A DNA stretch of 8,702 bases from JBCBXA01 sp039816825. GTDB taxonomy: Bacteria; Pseudomonadota; Alphaproteobacteria; Rhizobiales; Rhizobiaceae. Of the stretch, positions 1 to 5,584 are shown piece after piece. Both the position numbers and the translations under genes were made by a program. The notes below the pieces were generated by a model. That model was not told the origin of the DNA and made no database searches. It was given only the letters and a program-made list of their open reading frames with translations. The DNA lies in the NCBI GenBank assembly GCA_039816825.1, contig JBCBXA010000114.1, forward strand, positions 1 through 8,702, given 5' to 3'. The first letter of the stretch is position 1, and each line of letters opens with the position of its first letter.

Positions 1-2
1 CC

Positions 3-272
3 GGGCTGGACAAGAAGAAGGCCAAGAAAAGTGGAGGCACTGCGGCCAAGCCAACGCGCCCACCCTTCCGCATCCTGTCCGATATGCCCAATGCCTGCAC
101 CAACGTTCTAACCGGCAACGCGCCCCAGGGCGCGGTGAGTGCCACGTTTCAAGTTGGCGACTGGCGAGAGACGGCGAGCTGGCGCTTTACCGAACAGTGG
201 CGACGCAAAAAGCGTGTGCCGGTCATCCTGCCCAAGACGGTTCAAACCCTGCCGCGCTTCCGGCAGGGCTAG
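3..272 (+). CDS. C-terminal end of an unrecognised protein (5' partial)
   Basis: The frame is open from the window edge to a TAG at 270-272, giving the last 89 residues of a protein that begins upstream. I do not recognise the family. A Lys-rich stretch (LDKKKAKK) and a Pro/Thr linker come first, followed by a segment containing SDMPNACTNVLTG, GDWRETASWRFTEQW and a basic, Pro-containing tail ending LPRFRQG. The tail has no membrane segment. An internal ATG at 84 could be taken for a start, but the frame stays open upstream with sensible codon use, so it is more likely internal. The gene is convergent with msrA, with only 16 bp between the two stops. Its final codons also encode an 8-bp hairpin (see the terminator entry). 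Function unknown. Confidence 0.6.
   Translation, partial: GLDKKKAKKSGGTAAKPTRPPFRILSDMPNACTNVLTGNAPQGAVSATFQVGDWRETASWRFTEQWRRKKRVPVILPKTVQTLPRFRQG
247..268 (-). terminator. Hairpin between convergent genes, possible terminator for msrA
   Basis: The arms CCCTGCCG (247-254) and CGGCAGGG (261-268) are perfectly complementary over 8 bp, around a 6-nt loop. Read on the minus strand, the hairpin lies about 20 nt past the msrA stop and is followed by TTTGAA. It therefore resembles a short-U-tract intrinsic terminator for the minus-strand transcript. On the plus strand no T run follows. The U tract is weak and the hairpin is inside the upstream gene's coding sequence, so this is inference. Confidence 0.4.
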
Positions 273-288
273 ATCTGCACCCGGCCGA

Positions 289-963
289 TCAGCCGCTGGC
301 GACTGGACTTGAACCGGGTATGGGGCAGCTCACGCCCGTTCCACCAAGACCGCAATATCCGTTCGGGTTCTTGGCCAGATATTGCTGGTGGTATTCTTCG
401 GCATAATAGAACGGCCCGGCCTTCTGAACTTCCGTCGTGATGGTGGAACTCACTCCACTATTGGCCAATGCCTGTTGGTATTCTCGCACTATGCGGTCAG
501 CAGTCAGCCGTTGCTCGTCGCTCGTCACGTAGATGCCAGAGCGATATTGCGTTCCCACATCATTACCCTGGCGCATGCCTTGGGTCGGATCATGGCTCTC
601 GAAGAACGTCTTCAGCAAAGCCTCAAAACTGACAACCGACGGATCATAGACGACCAGCACCACTTCATTGTGACCGGTCTCGCCTGAACAGACTTCATTG
701 TAGGTTGGGTTGGGCGTCAGACCTGCTGCGTAACCTACGGCGGTGACATAGACGCCGTCGAGTTTCCAGAAGATGCGCTCTGCGCCCCAGAAACAACCAA
801 GACCAAACTGGACTTGCTCCAAACCATCGGGGAACGGCCCCTTCAGCGGTTGCCCGTTTACGAAATGGGTCTCGGCGGTGGCAAGGGGCTCCGAACGGCC
901 TGCCAGAGCCGTCTCCTCCGTCGGCAGTTTGGTCTTCTTGGTAAGCATGTCGATGAGGAACAT
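289..963 (-). CDS. msrA: Peptide-methionine (S)-S-oxide reductase MsrA
   Basis: MsrA reduces the S-epimer of methionine sulfoxide, free or in proteins, back to methionine, and is recycled by thioredoxin. The 224-residue product has the family signature GCFWGAE at 56-62, with C57 as the catalytic cysteine. It also has the downstream conserved stretches VGYAAG, SGETGHNE, SHDPTQ and NDVGTQYRSGIY. Near the C-terminus C204 and C213 sit in NGYCGLGGTGVSC, matching the recycling cysteines of the three-cysteine (E. coli-like) type; the spacing is one residue longer than I recall for E. coli. The first about 50 residues form the N-terminal extension common in longer MsrAs; no signal peptide is evident, so it is probably cytosolic. 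The ATG at 961-963 has GGAG seven bases upstream on the minus strand. The stop is 16 bp from the convergent gene. The small membrane-protein gene lies 69 bp upstream on the same strand and could be co-transcribed. Confidence 0.95.
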   Translation of the reverse strand: MFLIDMLTKKTKLPTEETALAGRSEPLATAETHFVNGQPLKGPFPDGLEQVQFGLGCFWGAERIFWKLDGVYVTAVGYAAGLTPNPTYNEVCSGETGHNEVVLVVYDPSVVSFEALLKTFFESHDPTQGMRQGNDVGTQYRSGIYVTSDEQRLTADRIVREYQQALANSGVSSTITTEVQKAGPFYYAEEYHQQYLAKNPNGYCGLGGTGVSCPIPGSSPVASG

Positions 964-970
964 GGCTAGG

Positions 971-974
971 CTCC
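971..974 (-). promoter_or_regulatory. Ribosome binding site of msrA
   Basis: Read on the minus strand, GGAG lies 7 nt before the ATG at 961-963. It supports that start over the in-frame ATG five codons further in. Confidence 0.55.
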
Positions 975-1032
975 GCAGTTTGGGCGCGTTTTGAGATGTT
1001 TTCTCAAATATAGGTTTCGCAGGCAGCCCGCG

Positions 1033-1359
1033 CTAGCGCGCGATGGCGACGCGGGGTCGGCGGTACCGGTGTCCAATCAGGTAAAAAGCCAAGGCAAGGC
1101 CCGCGAGCACCGCAGCTGTCGGCAACAAGAGCACGGGAGTGACGACCGTGTACCAAGCGTCCGGCGACACATATTGCTGCACGCCAAACTCCGCCTGTTG
1201 CAGACTGGATGGGTGCCATGTTCGCCACGTCAAACCGAGGGGCTCAAGGGTCAAGGCCTGATTGGCGATGGACCGGGCGATGTCTGCAATCGCGGCGGCG
1301 AAAGCCGCCAGAAGCGCCAGGGCAGCCAGACCTCGAAAACACATTTTCACGAACGCCAT
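1033..1359 (-). CDS. Small two-helix inner-membrane protein, function unknown
   Basis: The product is 108 residues, starting MAFVKMCFRG. A hydrophobic segment at about 9-28 (rich in Ala and Leu) and a second at about 73-96 (TPVLLLPTAAVLAGLALAFY) flank a loop of about 45 residues containing LTLEPLGLTW and QQYVSPDAWY. Positive residues lie at both ends (K5, R9 and the tail HRYRRPR), which predicts a hairpin with both termini in the cytoplasm and a periplasmic loop. I chose the ATG at 1357-1359 because GAGAAAGG lies 8 nt upstream and the first helix follows directly. An in-frame start 38 codons earlier (1473) would add a stretch unlike a coding N-terminus. The overall pattern resembles small conserved membrane proteins of unknown function in Alphaproteobacteria, but I cannot name a family. 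It lies upstream of msrA in the same orientation. Confidence 0.65.
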   Translation of the reverse strand: MAFVKMCFRGLAALALLAAFAAAIADIARSIANQALTLEPLGLTWRTWHPSSLQQAEFGVQQYVSPDAWYTVVTPVLLLPTAAVLAGLALAFYLIGHRYRRPRVAIAR

Positions 1360-1367
1360 AAGCTTTG

Positions 1368-1375
1368 CCTTTCTC
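1368..1375 (-). promoter_or_regulatory. Ribosome binding site deciding the start of the small membrane-protein gene
   Basis: On the minus strand GAGAAAGG is followed by 8 nt and then the ATG at 1357-1359. This favours the 108-residue form over the 146-residue reading frame that opens at 1473. A -10-like TATACA (1413 to 1408 on the minus strand) lies about 50 nt upstream of the ATG, but I see no matching -35, so no promoter is called. Confidence 0.5.
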
Positions 1376-1544
1376 TCATCTCCCCGGTTGCATCCGAACA
1401 GCCGGTTTGTATATTGCGCCAGCTTTGCCGACGGGGTGCTGCGTAACGCAAGTCCCAACGGCGCGCCAATCAAACGGCTTCAAGAGCGAACACGGCTGCG
1501 AGAGAGTTTGCGGCCCAGTACGTTACGCGAAGTCGGGCAAGGCT
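1376..1544. other. Intergenic stretch upstream of the tRNA-Ser repeat region
   Basis: No convincing gene. It lies upstream of the minus-strand membrane-protein gene and before the first tRNA leader copy, so promoters for both directions are expected here or nearby. I could not identify a -35/-10 pair on either strand. Open frames across it run into the tRNA and have no family resemblance. Confidence 0.4.
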
Positions 1545-1619
1545 CCCCACTCATCAGCCGGGGTGTGGGCAAGAGCGAAAGCTCAAACGACTAGGCGCGC
1601 CGAGTGGTTGAAGGCGCAC
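1545..1619 (+). repeat. Direct repeat copy A: tRNA-Ser leader plus 5' tRNA segment
   Basis: This 75-nt stretch matches 1675-1748, about 130 bp downstream. The first 45 nt (1545-1589) match 1675-1719 at 43 positions; the two differences are G/A changes at 1557 and 1560. Then 9 nt (1590-1598) differ from the 8 nt at 1720-1727, where the tRNA acceptor strand should be. The next 21 nt (1599-1619) are identical to 1728-1748, covering the D arm and the start of the anticodon stem. The leader contains GAGC-GAAA-GCTC (1573-1584), a 4-bp stem with a GNRA tetraloop. Confidence 0.85.
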
Positions 1620-1643
1620 ACAAGTCTGGCTTGCCAGACTTGT
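1620..1643. repeat. Perfect 10-bp inverted repeat (stem-loop 1)
   Basis: ACAAGTCTGG (1620-1629) and CCAGACTTGT (1634-1643) are exact reverse complements around a 4-nt loop, CTTG. It begins exactly where the match to the intact tRNA-Ser ends. No T run follows, so it is not a standard intrinsic terminator. Confidence 0.75.
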
Positions 1644-1648
1644 CATTT

Positions 1649-1672
1649 GGAAAGAGGCGTGCGCTTCTCTCC
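1649..1672. repeat. Second 10-position imperfect inverted repeat (stem-loop 2)
   Basis: The arms GGAAAGAGGC (1649-1658) and GCTTCTCTCC (1663-1672) pair at 9 of 10 positions, including one G-T wobble, with an A-C mismatch at 1652/1669 and a 4-nt loop GTGC. It has the same 24-nt size and loop length as stem-loop 1, from which it is separated by 5 nt (CATTT). It is followed almost at once by leader copy B. Confidence 0.55.
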
Positions 1673-1674
1673 AA

Positions 1675-1748
1675 CCCCACTCATCAACCAGGGTGTGGGC
1701 AAGAGCGAAAGCTCAAACGGACAGGTGGCCGAGTGGTTGAAGGCGCAC
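1675..1748 (+). repeat. Direct repeat copy B: leader and 5' half of the intact tRNA-Ser
   Basis: This is the partner of 1545-1619. The 45-nt leader (1675-1719) carries the same GAGC-GAAA-GCTC tetraloop hairpin at 1703-1714, ending 4 nt before the tRNA 5' end. Identity to copy A stops within the anticodon stem at 1748. Confidence 0.85.
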
Positions 1749-1808
1749 GCCTGGAACGCGTGTAGGCGGGGAACCGTCTCCAGGGTTCGAATCCCTGTCT
1801 GTCCGCCA
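1719..1808 (+). tRNA. tRNA-Ser (anticodon GGA)
   Basis: A complete class II tRNA. The acceptor strand GGACAGG (1719-1725) pairs with TCTGTCC (1798-1804), with one G-T pair at the base. The D arm starts GCCGAGTGG. The anticodon stem CACGC/GCGTG (1746-1750/1758-1762) holds the loop CTGGAAC, with anticodon GGA at 1753-1755, which reads UCC and UCU. The long variable arm, diagnostic for serine, has a stem GGCGG/CCGTC (1765-1769/1774-1778) and loop GGAA. The T arm, CAGGG-TTCGAAT-CCCTG, spans 1781-1797. The discriminator base is G1805, followed by encoded CCA (1806-1808). A run of five T's follows the CCA and may help end transcription. It lies between the degenerate copy and the glycogen operon. 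Confidence 0.97.
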
Positions 1809-2074
1809 TTTTTATTCGCACATTTGCGCCTGCCAGCCCAATGTGCTTTGGTTTCGAGTCTGGACTTCGTCCTCTACTCTCCGCCATTCTCAATTTCACA
1901 CTCCTCTTACTGCCCGAATTTGGCTGCCGTTCTCCTGTGATTGCTGCCCTCAGTTGAATAACATTCGCATGGAACTTCTCATGCATCCGGCTTGTTGACG
2001 GGGCACGGGCTCCCGTGTTCACCTTGCGGCCGACGAGCCGCACACGCGGAACGCATGAAGTGTCGATTGGTGAA
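1809..2074 (+). other. Intergenic region upstream of the glycogen operon
   Basis: No convincing gene. A T run follows the tRNA, then a pyrimidine-rich stretch at about 1868-1915. The promoter of glgBCAX should lie here unless the operon is read through from the tRNA. The only candidate I see is TTGAAT (1954-1959) with TCTCAT 17 nt further (1977-1982), a poor match. A 6-bp inverted repeat, CACGGG-CT-CCCGTG, lies at 2004-2017. No known riboswitch is recognisable. Confidence 0.4.
2004..2017 (+). repeat. Inverted repeat covering a candidate GTG start of glgB
   Basis: CACGGG (2004-2009) and CCCGTG (2012-2017) are perfect reverse complements with a 2-nt gap; as RNA this would be a 5-bp stem with a GCTC loop. 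The right arm contains the in-frame GTG at 2015, which argues against that codon being the main glgB start. No T run follows. It could be a small operator or a leader hairpin, or chance. Confidence 0.35.
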
Positions 2075-4288
2075 ATGGGGTTCATGGGCATCGCTGCTGA
2101 TAAAACGACGCCGCTCCCGGACTTTCTGACCCAATCCGACGTGGAAGCTCTCAATCTCGGCAACCATCGCGATCCCCATCAGCTGCTGGGCCTTCGTCAA
2201 GACGGCGGTCAGTGGTGGGTGGTCACTTTTCAACCCGAAGCGGAGTCGGTCCATGTCGAGCTTGAAGGCTCGACGCATCAGCTCTCGCGCATGGGCGGTG
2301 CCGTGTTTGCCGGTTCGATTGGGCAAAATAGCAGCGCCGAATATCAGCTTATAATGAGCTATCGGGACGGAAGTACTTTCCAGACCCGCGATTCGTTCTC
2401 GTTCGCACCCGTGCCGACAGACTTCGATCAATATCTGATGGGTGAAGGCACCCACAAAGAGTTGTGGCGCGCGCTCGGCGCGCATGTGTGTACGCATGAG
2501 GGAGCGGCGGGAACACATTTTGCAGTCTGGGCGCCAAACGCACAGCGCGTCGGCGTGGTCGGAGACTTCAATCATTGGGATGGACGCCGTCACCCCATGC
2601 GCAAAGCCGGAGACAGCGGCGTCTGGGAGGCATTCATCCCAGGCGTCAGCGAGGGCGCGCTTTACAAATATCAGGTGGTGAGTGCCCAAGGCACCACTTT
2701 GAAAGCAGATCCGGTCGGTTTTGGTGCGCAGCATCCGCCCGAACAGGCGAGCATTGTGCGTGACATCTCCGGCTATGGATGGAGCGATGGCGACTGGATG
2801 GAGAAGAGAGGCGAGCGAGCGGACCGCTCGCAGCCGATCTCGATTTACGAAGTGCATCTGGGATCATGGCGACGGAAGTATGATGAAGGCGGCAGGCCTC
2901 TCAGCTACAAGGAGCTGGCCAGAGACCTGATTGCCTATGTGAAGCATATGGGCTTCACGCATATCGAGTTGATGCCGGTCTCTGAGTTCCCGTTCGATGG
3001 GTCGTGGGGCTATCAACCCGTTGGGCTGTACGCACCAACCATTCGCTTCGGCCCACCCCATGAGTTCCGCGACTTTGTGGACGCCGCCCACTGCGAAGGC
3101 ATCGGTGTCCTGCTTGACTGGGTGCCGGGTCACTTTCCCACAGACGATCATGGGCTGGCGCGCTTCGATGGAACCGCGCTCTATGAGCATGCCGACCCCA
3201 AGGAAGGCTTCCATCAGGACTGGAATACGCTGATCTACAATTATGGGCGCAGGGAGGTGAAGAACTACCTAGTGTCCAACGCCCTCTACTGGACCGAAGA
3301 ATACCATCTCGATGGCCTGCGCGTGGATGCCGTCGCGTCCATGCTCTACCGCGACTATTCCCGCAATGAGGGCGAGTGGGTGCCCAACAAGGATGGCGGG
3401 CGCGAGAATTACGAGGCCATTCAGTTTCTCCAGGACATGAATGTCGAAGTCTATGGCGCGGCTCCTGGGGTCATGACAGTGGCCGAAGAAAGCACATCTT
3501 TCCCGGGTGTGTCTCAGCCCGTGCATGCGGGCGGTCTGGGCTTTGGCTACAAGTGGAACATGGGCTGGATGAACGACACGCTGCGTTACATCGAGAAGGA
3601 TCCCATCCACCGGCAGTATGATCATCATCTGATGACCTTTCCCATCGACTGGGCTTTCTCGGAAAATTTCATCCTGCCCATCAGCCATGACGAGGTGGTG
3701 CACGGCAAAGGCTCCATGATCGCCAAGATGCCAGGGAGCGAGTGGGAGAGGTTTGCAAACCTGCGCGCCTACTACGCCTATATGTGGACCCATCCGGGCA
3801 AGAAGCTCCTCTTCATGGGCTGCGAGTTCGCCCAGCCGGAAGAATGGAACCATGATGGTGAATTGAACTGGGCGGCGGCGGAACAAACGCTCAATAAAGG
3901 CGTTCAAAGATTGGTGCGGGATCTCAATCACCTGTATCGAAGCACGCCCGCGCTCCACCGCAACGACTGCACGGCTAACGGGTTTGGCTGGCTCAACAAT
4001 GATCCGTCCCAATCCACCATTGGCTTCGCCCGCTATGGTGAAGAAGGCGATGCGCCGGTGGTTGTGATGTGCAACTTCACACCGGTTGAACGGTCAGGTT
4101 TCCGTACCGGCGTACCGAAAGCAGGCTTCTGGGAGGAAGTGTTGAATTCGGATGCCGACAGTTATGGCGGCGGCAACCGCGGCAATATGGGTGGCCGACC
4201 ATCGGAGGCGATAGCCGCCGACGGTCAGGCTCAGTCTGTAACGCTGACACTGCCGCCCCTTTCTGTGGTGGTGCTGAGACTGCGGTGA
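2075..4288 (+). CDS. glgB: 1,4-alpha-glucan branching enzyme GlgB
   Basis: GlgB cuts alpha-1,4-glucan chains and re-attaches the oligosaccharide through alpha-1,6 bonds, creating glycogen branch points in the cytosol. The product is 737 residues from the ATG at 2075, close to the usual 725-740. In order it has an N-terminal domain (about 10-115, with NHRDPHQLLGL), a CBM48 domain (FAVWAPNAQRV and GDFNHWDG, about 140-215), a GH13 barrel and a C-terminal beta domain. Barrel motifs are EVHLGSW, FPFDGSWGYQPVGLYAP, LDWVPGHFP, GLRVDAV with nucleophile D418, VAEEST with acid/base E471, and ISHDEVVHG with transition-state stabiliser D539. The spacings of 53 and 121 residues from D418 match E. coli GlgB (D405, E458, D526). 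The start is uncertain: the in-frame GTG at 2015 would add 20 residues and sits in a hairpin, and ATG 2084 has GGGG just upstream. First gene of the operon; glgC follows after 39 bp. Confidence 0.96.
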   Translation: MGFMGIAADKTTPLPDFLTQSDVEALNLGNHRDPHQLLGLRQDGGQWWVVTFQPEAESVHVELEGSTHQLSRMGGAVFAGSIGQNSSAEYQLIMSYRDGSTFQTRDSFSFAPVPTDFDQYLMGEGTHKELWRALGAHVCTHEGAAGTHFAVWAPNAQRVGVVGDFNHWDGRRHPMRKAGDSGVWEAFIPGVSEGALYKYQVVSAQGTTLKADPVGFGAQHPPEQASIVRDISGYGWSDGDWMEKRGERADRSQPISIYEVHLGSWRRKYDEGGRPLSYKELARDLIAYVKHMGFTHIELMPVSEFPFDGSWGYQPVGLYAPTIRFGPPHEFRDFVDAAHCEGIGVLLDWVPGHFPTDDHGLARFDGTALYEHADPKEGFHQDWNTLIYNYGRREVKNYLVSNALYWTEEYHLDGLRVDAVASMLYRDYSRNEGEWVPNKDGGRENYEAIQFLQDMNVEVYGAAPGVMTVAEESTSFPGVSQPVHAGGLGFGYKWNMGWMNDTLRYIEKDPIHRQYDHHLMTFPIDWAFSENFILPISHDEVVHGKGSMIAKMPGSEWERFANLRAYYAYMWTHPGKKLLFMGCEFAQPEEWNHDGELNWAAAEQTLNKGVQRLVRDLNHLYRSTPALHRNDCTANGFGWLNNDPSQSTIGFARYGEEGDAPVVVMCNFTPVERSGFRTGVPKAGFWEEVLNSDADSYGGGNRGNMGGRPSEAIAADGQAQSVTLTLPPLSVVVLRLR

Positions 4289-4312
4289 GACTGCGGCAGG
4301 AAAGATAGATCC

Positions 4313-4320
4313 AGGGGAGG
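4313..4320 (+). promoter_or_regulatory. Strong Shine-Dalgarno of glgC
   Basis: AGGGGAGG lies 7 nt before the ATG at 4328. It is the best ribosome binding site in the operon, which fits high translation of the committed-step enzyme independently of glgB. That last point is inference. Confidence 0.7.
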
Positions 4321-4327
4321 TCGACAC

Positions 4328-5584
4328 ATGAAAACACAGCGTTTGACACAGCGATCAATGGCGTTTGTGCTGGCCGGAGGGCGAGGCAGCCGCCTTAAGG
4401 AACTCACCGACCGGCGGGTGAAACCCGCTGTTCCCTTTGGTGGCAAAGCACGGATCGTGGACTTCGCTCTCTCGAACGCGGTCAATTCCGGCATTCGAAA
4501 GATATCGGTGGCGACCCAGTACAAGGCCCACAGCCTGATCCGCCACATGCAGCGGGGGTGGACGTTTTTCAGAGCCGAGAGAAACGAGTTCCTCGATGTG
4601 CTGCCCGCCTCGCAACGTGGCAACACGGACAGCTGGTACAAGGGTACGGCGGACGCTGTGACCCAAAACATCGACATCGTTGATGACTACAATGTCGACT
4701 ACATCATCATCCTGGCAGGCGATCACATCTACAAGATGGATTACGAAATCATGCTTCGCCAGCATGTTGAGACCAATGCCGACGTGACCGTAGGCTGTCT
4801 CACAGTGCCCCGTGCCGACGCCACGGCCTTCGGCGTCATGCATGTAGACAAGAACGACCAGATCACGAGCTTTCTCGAGAAGCCGGCCGATCCGCCGGGA
4901 ATGCCCGACGATCCGGACAAGGCCCTCGCCTCCATGGGGATCTATGTCTTCAACTGGAAGGCCCTGCGGGAGGTGCTGATTGAGGACGCCCAGAACCCGG
5001 ACTCGAGCAATGATTTTGGCGGAGACCTGATTCCGCACATCGTCAAGAACGGCAAGGCCATGGCTCACCGCTTCGACAATAGCTGCGTGCGCCCGGAGGG
5101 GGCTCCGGCCTATTGGAAAGATGTCGGCACTGTGGATGCCTTCTGGGAAGCCCATATCGATCTGACCGACTTTACGCCCGAGCTCGATCTTTGGGACACG
5201 ACCTGGCCGATCTGGACCTACAATGAAGGTGTCCCGCCAGCGAAATTCATCCACGACGAACGCGACCGGCGGGGCATGGCCATCTCGTCCATGGTTTCCG
5301 GCGGCTGCATCATCTCGGGAACCGAAGTGCGCAATTCGTGCCTGTTCACCAGCGTTCACACCAACTCCTATGCGGTGCTCGAAGAAGCTGTTGTTCTGCC
5401 CCGTGTAAATGTTGCACGTTCGGCCCGCCTGCGGCGGGTGGTGATCGATAGCGGCGTCCAGATCCCCGAGGGCCTGGTGGTGGGTGAAGACCCCAAAGAG
5501 GACGCGAAATGGTTCCGGGTCACGGAACGGGGAACCACCCTGATCACGCAGGACATGCTGGACAAGAGAGCCGCCGCCCTGTGA
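4328..5584 (+). CDS. glgC: Glucose-1-phosphate adenylyltransferase GlgC (ADP-glucose pyrophosphorylase)
   Basis: GlgC converts glucose-1-phosphate and ATP to ADP-glucose and pyrophosphate, the committed and allosterically controlled step of bacterial glycogen synthesis. The 418-residue product is of normal length. The nucleotide-binding loop LAGGRGSRL is at 15-23, followed by RRVKPAVPFGGK (29-40), which contains the basic residues involved in effector response in this family. Other motifs are RAERNEFLDVLPASQR, WYKGTADAVTQN, the metal-binding AGDHIYKMDY with D132, the glucose-1-phosphate-binding FLEKP with K185, and YWKDVGT (262-268). The C-terminal third is the left-handed beta-helix domain (hexapeptide-like turns from about 318). 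Related alphaproteobacterial enzymes are activated by fructose-6-phosphate and pyruvate; that is family knowledge, not visible here. The ATG has a strong Shine-Dalgarno, and the TGA overlaps the glgA GTG. Confidence 0.97.
   Translation: MKTQRLTQRSMAFVLAGGRGSRLKELTDRRVKPAVPFGGKARIVDFALSNAVNSGIRKISVATQYKAHSLIRHMQRGWTFFRAERNEFLDVLPASQRGNTDSWYKGTADAVTQNIDIVDDYNVDYIIILAGDHIYKMDYEIMLRQHVETNADVTVGCLTVPRADATAFGVMHVDKNDQITSFLEKPADPPGMPDDPDKALASMGIYVFNWKALREVLIEDAQNPDSSNDFGGDLIPHIVKNGKAMAHRFDNSCVRPEGAPAYWKDVGTVDAFWEAHIDLTDFTPELDLWDTTWPIWTYNEGVPPAKFIHDERDRRGMAISSMVSGGCIISGTEVRNSCLFTSVHTNSYAVLEEAVVLPRVNVARSARLRRVVIDSGVQIPEGLVVGEDPKEDAKWFRVTERGTTLITQDMLDKRAAAL

Larger units (their letters stand above)
1589..1672 (+). 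pseudogene. Degenerate tRNA-Ser copy (5' part only)
   Basis: The D arm (starting GCCGAGTGG at 1599) is identical to that of the intact tRNA-Ser gene downstream. The acceptor strand (1590-1598) is altered and no complementary 3' strand follows. The anticodon stem breaks after CAC, and there is no serine anticodon loop, no GGTTCGAATCC-type T arm and no CCA end. Two stem-loops of unrelated sequence occupy the remainder. It cannot fold into a tRNA, so I call it a remnant or chimera rather than a second tRNA. An alternative is that the whole element is a structured RNA borrowing the tRNA 5' end. Confidence 0.6.

Noticed and set aside
991..1446. 151-codon plus-strand frame opposite the small membrane-protein gene
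   Set aside because: Its translation is Arg/Gln-rich with no pattern, whereas the minus strand gives two clean hydrophobic helices and a good ribosome binding site.
1589..1674. Second functional tRNA-Ser gene
   Set aside because: No pairing 3' acceptor strand, no anticodon loop, no T arm and no CCA end.
1545..1748. CRISPR array or phage attachment pair
   Set aside because: There are only two repeat copies of about 75 nt with no spacer series, and no integrase or cas gene in the window. The duplicated part is the tRNA 5' half rather than the usual 3' attachment segment.
1365..1940. 191-codon plus-strand reading frame across the tRNA region
   Set aside because: It reads through both the degenerate copy and the intact tRNA-Ser. 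The peptides AEWLKAHA and SRVRIPVCPP are typical mistranslations of serine tRNA genes, and its internal repeat is just the DNA repeat.
1954..1982. sigma-70-like promoter (TTGAAT, 17 nt, TCTCAT) for glgB
   Set aside because: The -10 match is poor and chance matches of this quality are common, so it is mentioned only in the intergenic entry.
1684..2163. 159-codon minus-strand frame containing DRQGFEPWRRFPAYTRSRRAPS
   Set aside because: This is the antisense translation of tRNA-Ser, a familiar spurious protein, and it also runs into glgB.
1979..2857. 292-codon minus-strand frame opposite the 5' part of glgB
   Set aside because: Shadow of glgB with no family resemblance; the plus strand carries the CBM48 and GH13 motifs.
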